From the NCBI GenBank assembly GCA_964442435.1, contig CAYTZG010000003.1, positions 88,696 through 152,695 of the forward strand: a stretch of 64,000 nucleotides of DNA, written 5' to 3'. Of this stretch, positions 25,101-40,100 are shown piece by piece. How positions within the stretch are numbered: position 1 is the first letter of the stretch; each line of letters begins with the position of its first letter. A program made the position numbers and the translations under genes. The DNA is from CAMXAS01 sp964442435 (GTDB lineage Bacteria > Bacteroidota > Bacteroidia > Bacteroidales > P3). The notes beneath the pieces are model-generated. The model made no database searches, was not told the origin of the DNA, and was given only the letters and a program-made list of their open reading frames with translations.

Positions 25101-28100
25101 GACGCCGAAAGACAAGCTGGTAACGTCCGGCCACTGCCAGATATCGGGTGCTTACTACAGCCCCACCGATATCGAACGCACCGAACGTCTGACCAAGCCG
25201 ACCTACTATTATATTAATGTAACGGAAGACACCTACGGCTGTTCGAACCGCGACAGCATCAAGGTCAACGTATATGGCGGCCCGTTGGCCGTGGATGCGA
25301 ACCAACGTTTCGTGGTCTGCGAAAACGACACGGTAACGTTGATGGCCGAACCTTACGGCGGTTCCGGTGAGTATCATTATACTTACAGCGCCGAACCGGC
25401 CGACGAAACGGGCGAATTGGCCGCCGCACCCGATACCAACGAGATTCGCTTTGTGGCGCCTGTAGGTCACAATGTCTATACGATTACGGTATTCGACGGC
25501 GTTTCGACGGTTAAGAAGCAAATTACCGTTATCGTCAACAAACGGATGCTGAGCCAGCCCACCATCTACGGCGATACGGCGGTCTGCGACGGCAACGATT
25601 TCGTATTGTCGATTCGGAACGACGAATATGCCGGCAACGCACCGTCCTACCAGTGGTATTTCAACGGCACGGTGGTGCCCACGGCGGCCGGTAGCACGTA
25701 TAAACCCGACAAGAACTTGGTAGACAGCGGCGTTACGCAGATTTACTGCCGCGTCACCACGTCCTACGACTGTCCGGTTCAAAAAACCGTGAACACCGAG
25801 CCGGTTACGTTGCACATCTGGCCGATGCCGGCCATAGCGAGCATTACGGCCGATACGCAAATCTGTCAGAATATTCCGGTCCGTCTCAAGGCCATGACCT
25901 ATCAGGCCGATTCCGTTCACTGGAGTCCGGAAGCGGGTCTGTCCAACGCCACGGTTACGAACCCGGTGGCCACGCCGGCCAAGACCACGACCTATACGGT
26001 CACGGCCTTCACGAAGCATGGCTGTCAGGTATCGGAAAGCATGACGATGACGATTCTGCCGGCCACGTCGGTAGAGGCGCGTTACAAAGATGTCTATGCG
26101 TGCAACAATGCGGCGGCTTCGTTGCCGGTGGTATCGAAAGGCGTTAATCTGTCGTTCCGTTGGCAGAAGTTCAACAAGACCAAGAACGATTGGGACGAAC
26201 TGCCGGAAGGTGGCCGCTACAGCTATGCCGCCAACGGCAACTTGGATATCTCCAAGGTGGATACGGCCGACAACCTGACGCGCTACCGCGTCATCGCCAC
26301 GGGCTACTGCGACCCGATTGACACGTCCGTAGCCATGACGCTGCATATTATAGAAGATGTCGTCTTCGAAATAGCGGCCGATACGACCGAGGCCTGCGCG
26401 GGTATCCCCATCACGTTCCGCGCCAAGACCAACATCAAGTCGGCGGTTACGATGTTCGAATGGCGGATCAACGGCAGCACCTACGGTTACGACAGATACT
26501 ACGGTTATACCTACCGTCGCGATACGTTGCGGGTAAGCCTCAAGGCGGGCGACAGAATTCAGTGCTTCATCCATGTCAACGACATGGTAAGCCAGTGCGT
26601 CAAGCCGTTGCCGTTCCCGTCCAACGTCATCACGCCCACGATTTATCCTAATCCGGATATGTCGTTCCGCACCGTCAACCCGTCCGAATGCGCGGCCTCC
26701 GACGGTAGCGTCACCGTCAACGCCACCTCGGGTCAGTCGCCCTACGAATACAGCTTCGACGGCGGCAAGACGTTCGGCGCTTCCAACCTGTTGCCGAATG
26801 TGCCGGCCGGTTACTACCGCGTACAGGTACGCGACGACCATAGTTGCGTATCGGCCGTCAAGGGCGTGACGCTCTACGACCCGTCGGCCCCGATGACGCC
26901 GGTATTCAAGAATACGGGCCTCTACTGTCTCGGTTCGTCGCCCGACTACATTATATTGAATCCGTCCTGCAAGCAGAAAGGCGCCGAATTCAGATGGTTC
27001 GACGCACCCGAATGCACGGGCACGCCGGTTCATGTGGGCGACTCCTTGCCGTTGAGCGGCACGCCGGGCTACCATATTTATTATGTCTATCAAATCAAAG
27101 ACGGTTGCAAGAGCCGCACGGTCGAAGCCTTTGTCTTCATCAGCCGTCCGCCTACCATTCTCGGTGTTGAGAGCATAGACCCGTCGTCTTGCGAATTGGC
27201 CGACGGTAGCATCACGATTTTGGCCAAGGGCGATACGACGCTCTACTATTCTATAGCGGTACCGCCGGTTTACACCAAGTCGGAAGACTTCTTCAACCTT
27301 AAGAACGGCCGCTATCCGGTGGCGGTTCGCGACGAAGCGGGTTGCGAAGTGTTCAGAGATACGGTCAAACTGTTGGCCTTCAATACGCCGGCCGCCCCTG
27401 TCATGATCAGCGGCGATACGATTTACTGTAAGACCGAAGCCCGTCTCCCGCTCGAAGCCCATCCGAACGAAGACGGCCCCATCTACTGGTACAAGGATTT
27501 GGTACTCAAGACCTCGATAGGCCGCGGCAATAAGTTGTCCATCAACAATTACGGTGGCGGTACCCATATCTTCAGCGCGGTGGAACTCGTTGACGGTTGC
27601 TACTCCGATGCGGCCGACGTGCGGGTCACGATTCTCGGCGATTTGAATCTCGGCCTCAAGGATACGGTAGCCTGTCTCGGTGCCACGATTACGCTCGCGC
27701 CCAAGAACGTACCGGAAGGCGCCACGTTCCTGTGGACGCCCGGTGACTATACCACGCCGAGCATCAATGTAGAGGTTGAGAAAGCCCAAAAGGTCTACAC
27801 GCTGACCGTGACCGACCCGGCCTACGGCAAGAACTGCCAGACGACCGTCAGTGTCAGGGTAAGCGGTACGAGCGTGCCGGAACGTGTGGATACGCTGGTT
27901 TGCGTGGGCGATTCGGTGGTATTGGGTATTGAGGATGCCTTCGCCCTCACTTGGCGCGACGGTACGGTGGGCAACACCCGTATGGTGGCCGCGCAGCTGG
28001 GTCTCAAGCAATACTATGCGCAGGTTGAACACGAAAACGGTTGCAAGCGCGAATACATCTTCAACGTAACGGGTAAGAAGATAGACTCCGTCAACATCAA

Positions 28101-31100
28101 GATTAAGCCGCTGTTCGATACGGTTTACTGTTCGCCGGCGCTCAAGAGCAACGAATACCGTCTGGAAGCGCAGCTCAACAATACGTCCTTGCCGCTCAAC
28201 CTGCAATGGTACATGAACGGCGAGCCCATCGCCAACGCGGTAAGCCGCACGCTCAATATCAGCAACCTTGAGCCGGGCGACTACGAATTTGTCGTAACGG
28301 CTTCGGCCACCACCATTTGTATAGAACCGAGCCTGGCGGTTTCGCCTACCTATAAACTCACGGCCTATCCGCGACCCAAGGTTTATGCGGGTGCCAATCA
28401 GCCGAAACAGCCGTATCAGGAAACCACCTGCATCGGTTGCGACGCTACGGTGGAAGGCGGCACGCCGTTTACGGGCGAAGGCGAGAAACCCTACATCTAT
28501 AATTGGAAAGGCAACTATATCCCGGGTACGGTGGCCTCAAGCAAGCCGTTGCAGTTCATGACCACCCGCATGGAGACCACGACGGTTTACACGTTGACGG
28601 CCGTTGACGCGGTTGGTTGCGCGGCTTCCGCCAATGTTAAGGTAACGGTTGTCGGCGGCCCGTTCAAGGCCACGGTCAAGAGCGACCGCGACACGGTTTG
28701 CTTCGGCGATACGGCGCACATCTCGGCCTTGGTTTCCGGCGGTAGTGGCAACTACCAGTTCTTCTACGAAGTCATCAGCCGTCCGAGCACGGCCACGGCG
28801 GCGCAGGTAGCGCACTATTCGGTACCGGATGCCAACGACAGCAGCGTTCTGGCCGCTTCGCCGCTCTGCGTCACGACCAAGGCCGAACCGGTGGCTTACC
28901 GCATCACCATCGTCAACCTCACCACCGGCACGCCCACCTCGGCCGACACGTTGCGGATTACGCGCAACCTGTGGGTACACGCCATTCCGACGGTAGGCGA
29001 GGTCAGCGTAAGCGACTCCACGCTCTGCGCCGACTCCGCGGCCACGATGCTGTTGAGCGGTTATAAAGGTACGCGCGCTTACTGGCAATACACGACCAAC
29101 GGCATCGACTGGACAACCTTCGCCAAGACCGCCAATCTGCCGCAGGCTTCTAAAGTGACGTTGCCCGGCGCGTCTTACGGCACGCACCGTTACGTCCGCG
29201 CGCAGGTGGCCAACGGCGTCTGCGACTTCCTCCCCACCGACTCCATTTCGGTCCGCACCTACAGCAACCTGAACAATACCATTTCGGCCACGGGTCAGAC
29301 GCTCTGTCCGGAAACGGAGAACGTGGAAGTCGAAGGCCTCAGCATGACCGAGGGCGGCAACGGCACGTTCGCCTATCTGTGGCAAGAAAAACAGAACGGT
29401 AAGTTCGTCAATGCGGCGGGCAACAACACCGACACGGCCTATACGATTTCGGGTCCGATTACCAAGACGCGTTCGTTCCGTCGTCTGATTTTCAGCGACG
29501 GCTGTACCTATACGAGCAATGTTCAGACCATCAACGTCTATAGCAACTCCCTCATCACGCCGATTCAGGGCGAAACCCATGTCTGCTTCGATTCGGTAAG
29601 CACCTATGAGGTGGCGAACCAGACGATGGATATGTATCAGTGGCAGTCCACGAAGGATACGACCGAAGAGGGGGTTTGGACCGATTTGCCGGCGTTCAGC
29701 TACAGCTATACGACCGATCCGGTCAAGGATACGCTTTACTACCGTGTTATCGGCCAGGCCAACGGTTGCCGTCCCGACACCACGCCGGTCTTCGCCGTCT
29801 ATCCGACCGAACCGCTCGAACCGCGCATTTACATCAGCATCGACACGATGGAATCCTGTATAGGTTCCGTCTTCACGTTCCAAGTCGATTCGATGTTCAA
29901 CGGCGGTAGCAAGCCCGTGGTTTACTGGTATGTAAACGGCGTGGCGGTTTCGGCCAAGGCCAACAAGGTAACCTACAAGCCGATATACGATACGGCCATC
30001 TCCAAGACGGAGCCGGTACGCATCGATACGATTATCAACCAGTACGTTTCGGCCGACGGACAGCGGTTCGCCACGGCCAACCTCCAGCCCGGCGATTCGA
30101 TTTGGGCGGGTCTGGCTTCCTCCATCAACTGCGTCACCACGCACTTGGCGCTGTCCGATACGATTGCACCTACGGTTTACACGCCGCTCGTCCATATCAT
30201 TTCGCCGTTGCGCGACTCCACGTTCTGCTTCGGCGATGAAGTGGAAATCGTGGCCACCGACGCCGTTGAATACGCTTGGTACAACCGTCTCTACGGCGAA
30301 AAGGAAACCGACCCGAACGTAACCCGTCAGTTGGGCAAGGGGGCAGGCTTCGTTTACGGCGGTATGGTTTCGGCTTCGGCCGACAGCATGGTGGATATGA
30401 ACCATGCCGACAGCACGATAACGGTTAGTCCGTTCGACTCGCTCTACTACTTCGTTTACGGTACCGACATCCATGGTTGCTTCGGCTACGACAGTGTCCT
30501 GTTGGCGCCGGAACCGCTCATTACCAAGATGCCCGACACGATTCTGTGCGAGGGCGGCGAAATCCGTCTTTACGCCCGTCCGGACGTCTATGCCACCTAT
30601 GTATGGAGCGAAAGCAAGGTAGACCCGGATCGTGCCAGCAGCTTTATCCGAGGCAATACGGGTATGAACGCCTACCAGCCGCTGTGCAAGCCGGTAGATA
30701 CCGTCACCACCTATTATGTCGACATCACGACCACGCCCAAGCAGTGCCACCGTCGCGACAGCATCGTCGTAACCATCGAAAAGATTACGACGCCCGAACT
30801 CACGATTGACTACACGGGCAAGCGGGTAGGCGACACGCTCTTCATTACCGAATGCGACCAGCGTTTCTATACGCTTTCGGCACACGCCACGGAAATGGGC
30901 AAAAAGCCGGAATTCAAGTGGGTGGTTAACGGCGATGTTTGGAGCCGCGATACGTTGCTCTCCGACAGCGGCTTCCAGCACAACGCCTACGTTCATTTCG
31001 AATACACGAGCTCCAAGCAGTGCGTCACGCAGCGCACGCTCCGTTCGCAAGACCTCATCGCCAACGTCACCTATATGCCGGAGGCCAAGGTTTCCATCAA

Positions 31101-34100
31101 CTCCAACAAGGGCTTGATGGTTTGTCCTTACGATACGGTTACGATTTACAAGACGCACTCGCCCTCTTACGATACGGCCGGCCGCTTTGAATGGTATCTG
31201 CGTCGTGCGGGCCAAACGGTATATACTAAGGTACAGCCTGCCAACGACACGGCCTATATCGACCTCTTTGGCGCGGGCGACGAAATTTACGTGGTTTACT
31301 ACGCCTACGACTCCTGCATCAAGAACTCGCCGGCGCGGTCCAACGTCCTCAAATTCGGCAACTACAAAGTAACGCATCCGCAAGTTTGGATTAGCGGGCT
31401 TACGGGCGATACGGTCTGCGAATACACGCCGTTCACGTTGAAGGGTGGTTCGAAAGACGCGGGCAAGGGTGCCGAATACAATTGGTACAAAGACGGTGTG
31501 GAAATAGGCCAAAGCTTCCCGTCTATCACCTATTCCGACAATCCGAGCGAAAACGGCGACTACGGCGTATTGGAAGCGGTTTACCGCGACAAGCCCACGC
31601 CTTACACGTTCACGCTCCGTATGACGGTCAAGGACGAATGTCCGGTGCCGGGCAACGTGGTGGAAGTGGATACGACGATTTACGTCCTCGGCCGCGAAAC
31701 GCCGTATATCATCGTAGAACAGAACCCCGACCCGATTAAGTGCAACTCCATTATCGAGGAACCGATTGCATGGAGCAACAACCACCGTCTGTCGCTCAGC
31801 GGCAACAGCGCCACGCTCTATGGCCACTACCATTGGGATGCCGGTGCCACGTCCAGACAGTTGGTTCACGACAACGGCGCCATCAGCGGCGTGGTGGGCA
31901 ATACGCGCTCCTACCTCATGATAGGCCTCACCTCCACGAGCAAGCATCCGGAATATGCCGACTACCACTATGTGGAATTCGCCGCCTACGCTTGCCACGG
32001 CTACCTTGAAGTTTACGAAGAGGGCGTTTACAAAGGCCGCTTCGGCACCTATAAGGCCGGCGACCGCTTGAGCGTCGAGATTGCCGACAGCGTGGTTTAC
32101 TACCTGCACAACGACCGCGTTTACTATGTATCCGCCAAGAAGGCCACCGCTTATCCGTATCAGGGCGATATGTCGCTCTACTATTGCTGGGAGTCCTACC
32201 CGACGTGGTACGACGTGCGCATGACCTACCGGGCCACGGACGTTTACTTCGACGCCGAACCGCATTTCCAAGGCAACGCGCCGGTTTACAGTTGGTATAT
32301 CAACGGCAAGTACGACAACAACCAGGGCCGCAACGACACCATCTTCCGTTCGCCCTACCATCTGTTCAAGAACGGCGATACGGTACAGGTTGCCATGAAG
32401 GCCAACTACCGTTGTATGTGGACTTCCGAAGCCAAGAGCGAGCCGATTATCATCTCCGGCCTCGACCAGGCTACCGACTTCATGACCATCATGAACGACA
32501 CGTCGGTATGCTACGGCGACAGCATCCGTCTGGCGGCCTATGGTGCGGAATCCTACAGCTGGAACCCGATTTACGCGCCGGGCAATGACACGAGCTATAC
32601 CTACTATTGGCGTTACGAATACGATACGGCCGATTGGCACTACGACTCCACCAAGATAGCCGTGGCCGACCTGGCGGCCGGTACCGAATACGACACGGCC
32701 AGCGTGGTCAACGACTCGCTCTGGAACTACTTCTATACGGGTACGCTCACGTTCAAGGATTCCGTCGTAGACAGCCTCATGTCGCTCCATCCGGTTATCC
32801 GCGCCGTATCCGACTCCATGCCGTGGGTAGCGCCGCTCACCACGACGTGGTATAGGGTAACAGGCCGCAACGAAAACGGTTGCGCCACGTTCAAGCGCAT
32901 GAAGGTGGAAGTGTTGCCGTTGCCTACGCCCAAGGCCGGTCCCGACTACTACATCTGTGCGGGCGACAGCACCACGCTTACCGCGCTCTACGGCGGCAAG
33001 AAGGTCGATACGACGCATACCTACCTCTGGCATACGCTTGACGGTGAATGCACCTACACCGGCGCCACCGTCCGCATCGCGCCCGACACCACGCGCACCT
33101 ACGTCATTACCGAAATCATGCCTACGGGCTGCCTCGCGACGGATACGATTACGATAACCGTCCACCCGCTGCCCACGCCGTATTACGAGCCCAAAGACAC
33201 GTTGGTATGCCGCAACCAGCCGGTTATCTACACCGACTCGATGCCCTACGACGCTTCGTTGACCTATACGTGGACGCCGTCTTCGCGCCTGACGAAGCAG
33301 ACGCCCAACGGTTCGTCGGTACGCTTCGCCACGGCCGATACGGGCAACTACACCTATTACGTACAGGTTAAGACGCCTTATAACTGCAAGGCCTACGATA
33401 CGGTTCGCGTCCGCGTGGAAAACAACCATGTGACGGCCTATCTGGAAGATGAAAACGGCCAGCGTATCACGCGCGACACGCTCTGCAACTCCGACTCGAT
33501 TACCTATGTGGTCAAGGGTCAGAACTGGGGTACGGATCCCACGTTCGAATGGTTCTTCAACGGCGTCAAACTGCCGGGTCTGTATACCGATACGTTGCGT
33601 TACAGCGGCTTCTCCGACCGCAGCACGATTTACTGCCGCGTTACGCCGGGTTCGGATATCTGCACCGATGTGGCTTCCATCAACACGCAGATGATTACGA
33701 CCACCGTTTACCCGATTGACTCCAACCATGTGGATTTGTCGACGAGCGACGGTTATGCCTTGATTGAAGACACGCTCCATATCTGCGTTTACGATAACAG
33801 CGCGCTGTTCACGTCCACCTATTCGTTGGCCTCCAAAGACCCGCGCGTAACCTATTGCTGGTTGCACAACGAAGATACGGTATCCTTCAACCGCAACCAA
33901 CGCATCGGTGACCTCAAGCACGGCGACAAGGTTTACATCCGCACCACGTCGGGCCTGTTGTGCGCCCGTCCGGTAACGGCCATGGATTCCATCACGGTCT
34001 ACGTCCACGACGCCGTAGAGGTCAAGGCCTACGAATTCCAGACCGTCCATAAGGGCGAGAAAGTGTTGCTCCATGCCGAAGTCGTGAACCCGGAACCGGA

Positions 34101-37100
34101 AACGGAATACACCTACCAGTGGACGGGTGCCTACATTACGCCGGACAGCGATGTCACGGACGACACGATTTACGTTCAGCCGAAAGACACCTACACCTAC
34201 CGCGTCGACGCCAAGAGCACCTACGGCTGTATCGGCTACGACACCGTAACGGTGGAAGTCTACCAGCAGCCGCGTATCATCACCGACCCGGTAGCGGTTG
34301 ACGTCTGCGAATACGACACGGCCACCTATTCCGTCTATGCCATCGGCGGCGGTCTGACCTACCAGTGGTATGTCAAGGTTTACGACCCCGTAACGCGCCG
34401 CTACAGCGACACGATTCCGTTGGAAGAATGCACGGCGGCCAACCCCACGCCTTATACCGGCGTTCATACGTCCAACCTCGTCATCGGTTCCGACCCGACC
34501 GGCGCCATGAGCGCTTACGTACAGCCGTTGACGCTCGATATGAACCGTTACCAGTACCTGTGCCGTGTCAAGGGTCTGGAACTCTATACGCCGGTTATGT
34601 CGCGCACCGCGCGTCTGAACGTCATCAAGCGCGTTGAGCCGGTAATGGATAGCCTGACGCACAGCGCGGCCGATACGGTTTGCTTCGGCACGTCCGAAAC
34701 CTTGCGCGCTTATGTACACGATGCCGGCCTCACGCCCACGTTCCGTTGGTACATCAACGGCGTACTGCAGCCCGAAACCGGCAACACGCTGACCAGAAAA
34801 GACTTCGCCGACAACGACAGTGTAACCTGCATCGTGGAATCGAGCGAACGTTGCGTCTGGACGGGCGAAGACACGCTGGGTCTGACGCTGCACCGCTACG
34901 ACCTGCCGCAGATTGCGCTTGACCCGGCCAACGGCACCAACCGCGTCATCGTTCACAATCAGGATACGGTGGTTTCGTCGGTCGTAACCGGCGGCACCGC
35001 GCCCTATACCTATAGCTGGAGTTCGAATCCGGGCAGCCGCATCGCTTCTTACGTCGGCGTAGACGCGCTCAACGACGCGCAGGCACCCGTCAACGGCTAC
35101 TATCACGATGCGGTCCGCACCACGCGCCTCACCTCGGCCACCACCTACACGTTGAAGGTAAGCGACGTTCACGGTTGCCGCAGCGAGGCCAAGGCCACGA
35201 TACTCATGTTGGGCGGCCCGCTCGAAGCCCTGCCCAATATCTCGCCCAGAACGGCCGACCGCTTCGGTGAAATCTGCATCGGCGATACGGCCATGCTTGA
35301 AGGCCTGGCCAGCGGCGGTTCGGGCAACTACAGCTACGCTTGGCAAGAAATCGGCACCACGTTCAGCGAAATCATGCAGCCCGATTCGCAGAACTCGGCC
35401 GTTTACCCGCAGCCGGATAAGCTGCCCGACACGTTGAAATACCGCCTCACCGTCAACGACGGCGTTTCCACCGCTTCGGCCGACGTCCGCCTGTCGGTTC
35501 AGGATTACTATACGCACAGCGTGGAAATCGTCGTGGACGATCAGGATGTATGCCTCTACACGCCGGTTAAGTTCACCACCATTGTCACGACCGACAACCC
35601 GCGCAAGAATATGTTTACGTATCGTTGGCTCGTCAACGGTGCGGTGGTGAGCGGCGCCACGGGTGCCACGTGGACGACCTCGCAGCTCCGCGACGGCGAC
35701 AGCGTTTCGTGCGAGGTGACGGCCACCACCAAGTGCGTCATCGACCGGGTGGTTTACAGCAACAAGATTGGCATGACCATCTTCCCGTTGCCGGAAGTGA
35801 CGACGGATTACAGTTGCGCCGACACCCTGATTTGCGAAGGCGACAGCGTATGGCTCAAGGCCGATGCGCCCACCGCCGTTTCGATGCTCTGGACGCCGGA
35901 TAACGGCACGTTGCTGACGGCCAACGACGTTGACTCGGTATTGGCGCAGGTATTCAACACCACGACCTACGTCATGACGGTAACCGATTCCAACGGCTGT
36001 ATCGCGGCCGACAGCGCGCATATCCGCGTTCAGAACAAACCGGTTATCCTGCGTCAGCCGGCGGATGCGGCGGCCTGCTCGGCTTACCCGGCCATCGTTC
36101 CGTTTACGGTAAAAGTCAAGGATTCGCTGATTTCGAGCTACCAGTGGCAGGCTTACGACAAAGACAACGACCGCTGGTACGACCTCATCGATACGGATGT
36201 TTACGACGGCATCCATGCGTCGGAACTCAAGGTCAAGGTAACCGACCTGAGCCTTGACAGCACGCGCTACCGCGTCTTCATCTCCAACTGGTGCTTCGAC
36301 ACCATTTCGGGTGAAGCCACGCTCTACACGCCCGACCTGACGCTGCATCCGACGGTATTGCTGCCGGATACGGCCTTCTGCTACGACAACCGTCAGATTG
36401 AATTCAACGCCACCAAGCCGGAAGGCGCGCTGAGCGATATGCAAACGATTTGGCGCCGCAACCCGTCTTGCCAGACCCTCGCTTACAACGGCCGCTACTC
36501 GTACTTCAAGGCGAGTGACTGCGCTACGGGCGACGACTTCACCGCGCCGGTACTTGAGCCGGGCACCTATACGTACTACGCTTATCTGAAAGGCCGCTGC
36601 TTGTCGTGGGCTTACGACAGCGTCAAGGTAACGGTTCGCGCCTTGCCGCAAATCACGATGCCTTCCGAACTGAGCGTATGCCGTGGCGAACTCGTGCTGA
36701 CGGCCGAATCGACGGGCAGCGGTTTGACCTACCTGTGGTCAACGGGCGAAACCACCAAGACCATCAAGCCCTATCACGTCAACGAAGCGGTTTATACGGT
36801 AACCGTAACCGATAGGTACGGCTGCGCGTCCACGGCCTCCACGCACGTACGCGCCGGTATCTTCAACGGCAACCATACGGAACGCATCGTCGGTCACGAA
36901 AAGATAGACACGCTCTGCGGCGATGCGGGTATGACGCTGAATATCGCGAGCGAACACGCCGGTTCCCGCCCGATATACCGCTGGTATGTCAACGGCGCCG
37001 CCGTTTCGGGCAACAACCGTCCGTCCTTCGATATGAATCTGCTGCCCAATGAGGGTCGCTATAACATCTACGCCCGCGTTACCTCTTCCGAAGACTGCGT

Positions 37101-40100
37101 CATGCCGCGCGACACGATGACGCAGACCGTCACGATAGACCGTCTGCCCGTACCTAAGGTGGATGCGGGTCCGGATATGACGATTTCTTGCGGCGGCGCG
37201 CAGATTTTGAGCGGTAGCTGGATTCGCGAAACGACCGAACCGTATGACATAAGCTGGACGCCGGCTACGTGGCTGCGCGACCAGTGGCCGATTTCCGACA
37301 TCACCACGCCGGTTATCACGCGTCAGCTCTTCCAAACGGTCACGATGACGCTGAACGTAACCGATGCCAACGGTTGCTACGGCAAGGATGACATATTGAT
37401 TATCGTACCTTGCGGCGAACTGGCCGTTACCTGCAACCAGTTGCCGGAAGAAACGGCCATCTGCTTGGGCGACTACACGGTATTGCAGGCCGTGCCGCAG
37501 GGCGGTAGCGGTCGCTACACCTACCAGTGGGATATTCTGAGCGGCGATTCGAACTCGATTATGGGCAATGCGGCCCGTCTGCAGATTACGGTCGAACCCA
37601 CCAAGACCACGGTTTACCGCTTTACGTTGACCGATAGGGAAACCGGCAAGGCCGTTACGTGCCAGCATACCGTTCAGGTAGATCAGCCGTCAATCGGCGG
37701 TGCGGCTACGGTTCAGCCGGCGGCCGACTTCTGCGCCGATGACGAACTGACGTTCAGCCTTAAAGATTACCGTGGCAATAACATAGAGTGGGAGGTTAAC
37801 CCCGACGCCGGCAATCTCGACGGCTGGGCTTACCTCGATGGCTATGCGGGCGCGCCGGTCAAGATAGCGGTTGAAGATACGCTCTACTTCCGTGCGTTCG
37901 TAGTCAATGGCGTATGTCCGGGCGAATACTCCGAACCGGTTTACGTAACGCCTTACGCGCCCATTTACAACAACCGCATCTCGTCGGATGAATTCCAGAT
38001 GTGCCGTTTGGAAAACAGCGGCGCCAACTTCGAAGGTCTGGACGTATTCGGCGGCATGACCGATAACTACACCTATCGTTGGGAATACAAGAACGCCAAG
38101 ACGGCCAAGCGGTGGACGGCTTTGCCCGCGCCTAACGGCAACAGGGACTACACGCTGCCGACGCTTACCGACGATTCCACTTACTTCCGCCGCGTGGCCA
38201 ACGACAGCGTATGCGACCGTGCGAGCAACGAAATCCTGCTGACCTTCTATCCCAAGGCCAAGGCCGGCCAGCTCAAACCGACCAAGGCGGAGATTTGCCA
38301 TATGTTGCCCGATACGCTCTACCTGCCCGCAACGGCCCACTTCGATGAAATTCAGTGGGAAGCCAGCTACGACGCCGGTACCACATGGCAACCCACCCCG
38401 ACCGTAAGCGGTTATCCGGGCATCGTCAACAGCGATACCGCCGGCATCACGGTTTACTACCGCGCCATCGTCAACCATTACGACTACTGCGAGGCCGACA
38501 CCTCCACCGTGGCCAAGATTAAGTTCCTCAAGTCGTTCGCCCTCAAGGCTGAGTTGCGTGCGCTCGGCGAACCTTGTGTACGCGCGCCTTACACCGTTGT
38601 GGTTGAAACCAACCACGGCGACGTCAAGCCGACCTACAAGTGGTTCCTCAACAACAAGGTGGTCAGCGGCCAAACCGGCGATACGTTGCGTCTCAAATCG
38701 CTTGCGGTGGGCGACGTGATTCGTTGCGTGGTGGCTTGTGCCGACCGTTGCGCCATACCGTCGGCGGATACGGCGGAACTGACGCCCGACGTCATTGTGC
38801 CGCAATCGGCCATTACGGCCTCCAAACTGCTGACCTGCGGTACCGAAACCGTACAGCTGCAGGCGAGCGGCACCGATGTGGTGGCTTACCGCTGGCTGCA
38901 CTCCGGCCAGACCACGGCCAATGTCAACGTCACCGTATGGAAGAAGACGACTTATAAGGTTGAAACCACGAATTCGCACGGCTGTATCGATACGGCCTCC
39001 GTCGAAATCAAGGTGGATCCCGAACTCAATATCAGCAACGACACGTTGATATGCAAGGGCTATGATCCGGCGCCGTGGGCGCACCTGACCTTCACGTCTT
39101 CGGCCATCGATTCCTGCCGCTGGACCAATCTCAAGACCGGCGGTCAGGCCATTATGCCGGATTGGTTCGTACAGCCCGATACCACCACGCGCTATGCGTT
39201 GCGGATTTACAGCCACCGTGACGACGGTTCAATCTGCGTGGCGCACGACTCCGTAACGGTTTACGTTCACGACACGGTAACGCCTACGATTACGATTCAC
39301 CGTGACGGCTTCCCCGTGGGCGACACGACGGTGGTAACGGAATGCGACGGCATAGAGGCCCTCTTTATCGCCCAAACGACGCACGGCGGCCCGAAACCGC
39401 GTTACCAGTGGACGATCAACGGCCGCGAAATCAAGGGTGCCACCGACTCCATCTTCAAGACGACCGACCTGTTCAACTTCTGCTACGTCCGTTGCCGTCT
39501 TACCACCAGCGACACGTGTCCGACCGCGGATGAGGTTTGGTCGAACATCATCATCGTCAAACTCATTGAGAAGAACCGCGTGATGATTGACATCAACGCG
39601 AACACGGGTACCGACATCTGCGCCGACGACACCGTAACGTTCTACATGAGTACGGCTTACGAGGGCACCGATCCGATTTACCAATGGTATCTCAACGACC
39701 GCGCCATTCCTTCCGAAGAAGGCGGTGCCGGCCGCACGTGGACGCGCTACCCGCTCCGCAACGGTGACCGCATCCGCGCCGTCCTCTACAACCCGCACGA
39801 TACCACGGAATACTGCCCGCACGGCGGCGCGTTGACCAACAACCCGGCCACGTCCAACACCGTTAAGATGAACGTGGTGCCGGTGGTAACGCCGTTCGCG
39901 CAGATAGACTTCGGCAAACGCGGCAACTCGATTTGCGACTTCGAATACATCGACATCAAGGCCGTCAACGTGAAGGGCGGCGGCAACTCGCCCAGACTCG
40001 AATGGTACGTCAACGGCGCGTTGCGCGGCACGGGTACCACGTTCCGCTACATGGATTCCGCTTGGAGTTCCGATGTGCCCGATACGATTCCTCTCCGTCT

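Noticed and set aside
28537..36651. Minus-strand open frame of 2,704 codons, with a similar 1,715-codon frame at 23,059-28,206
   Set aside because: Same register effect opposite the giant gene; the composition mirrors its repeats and there is no promoter or start context.
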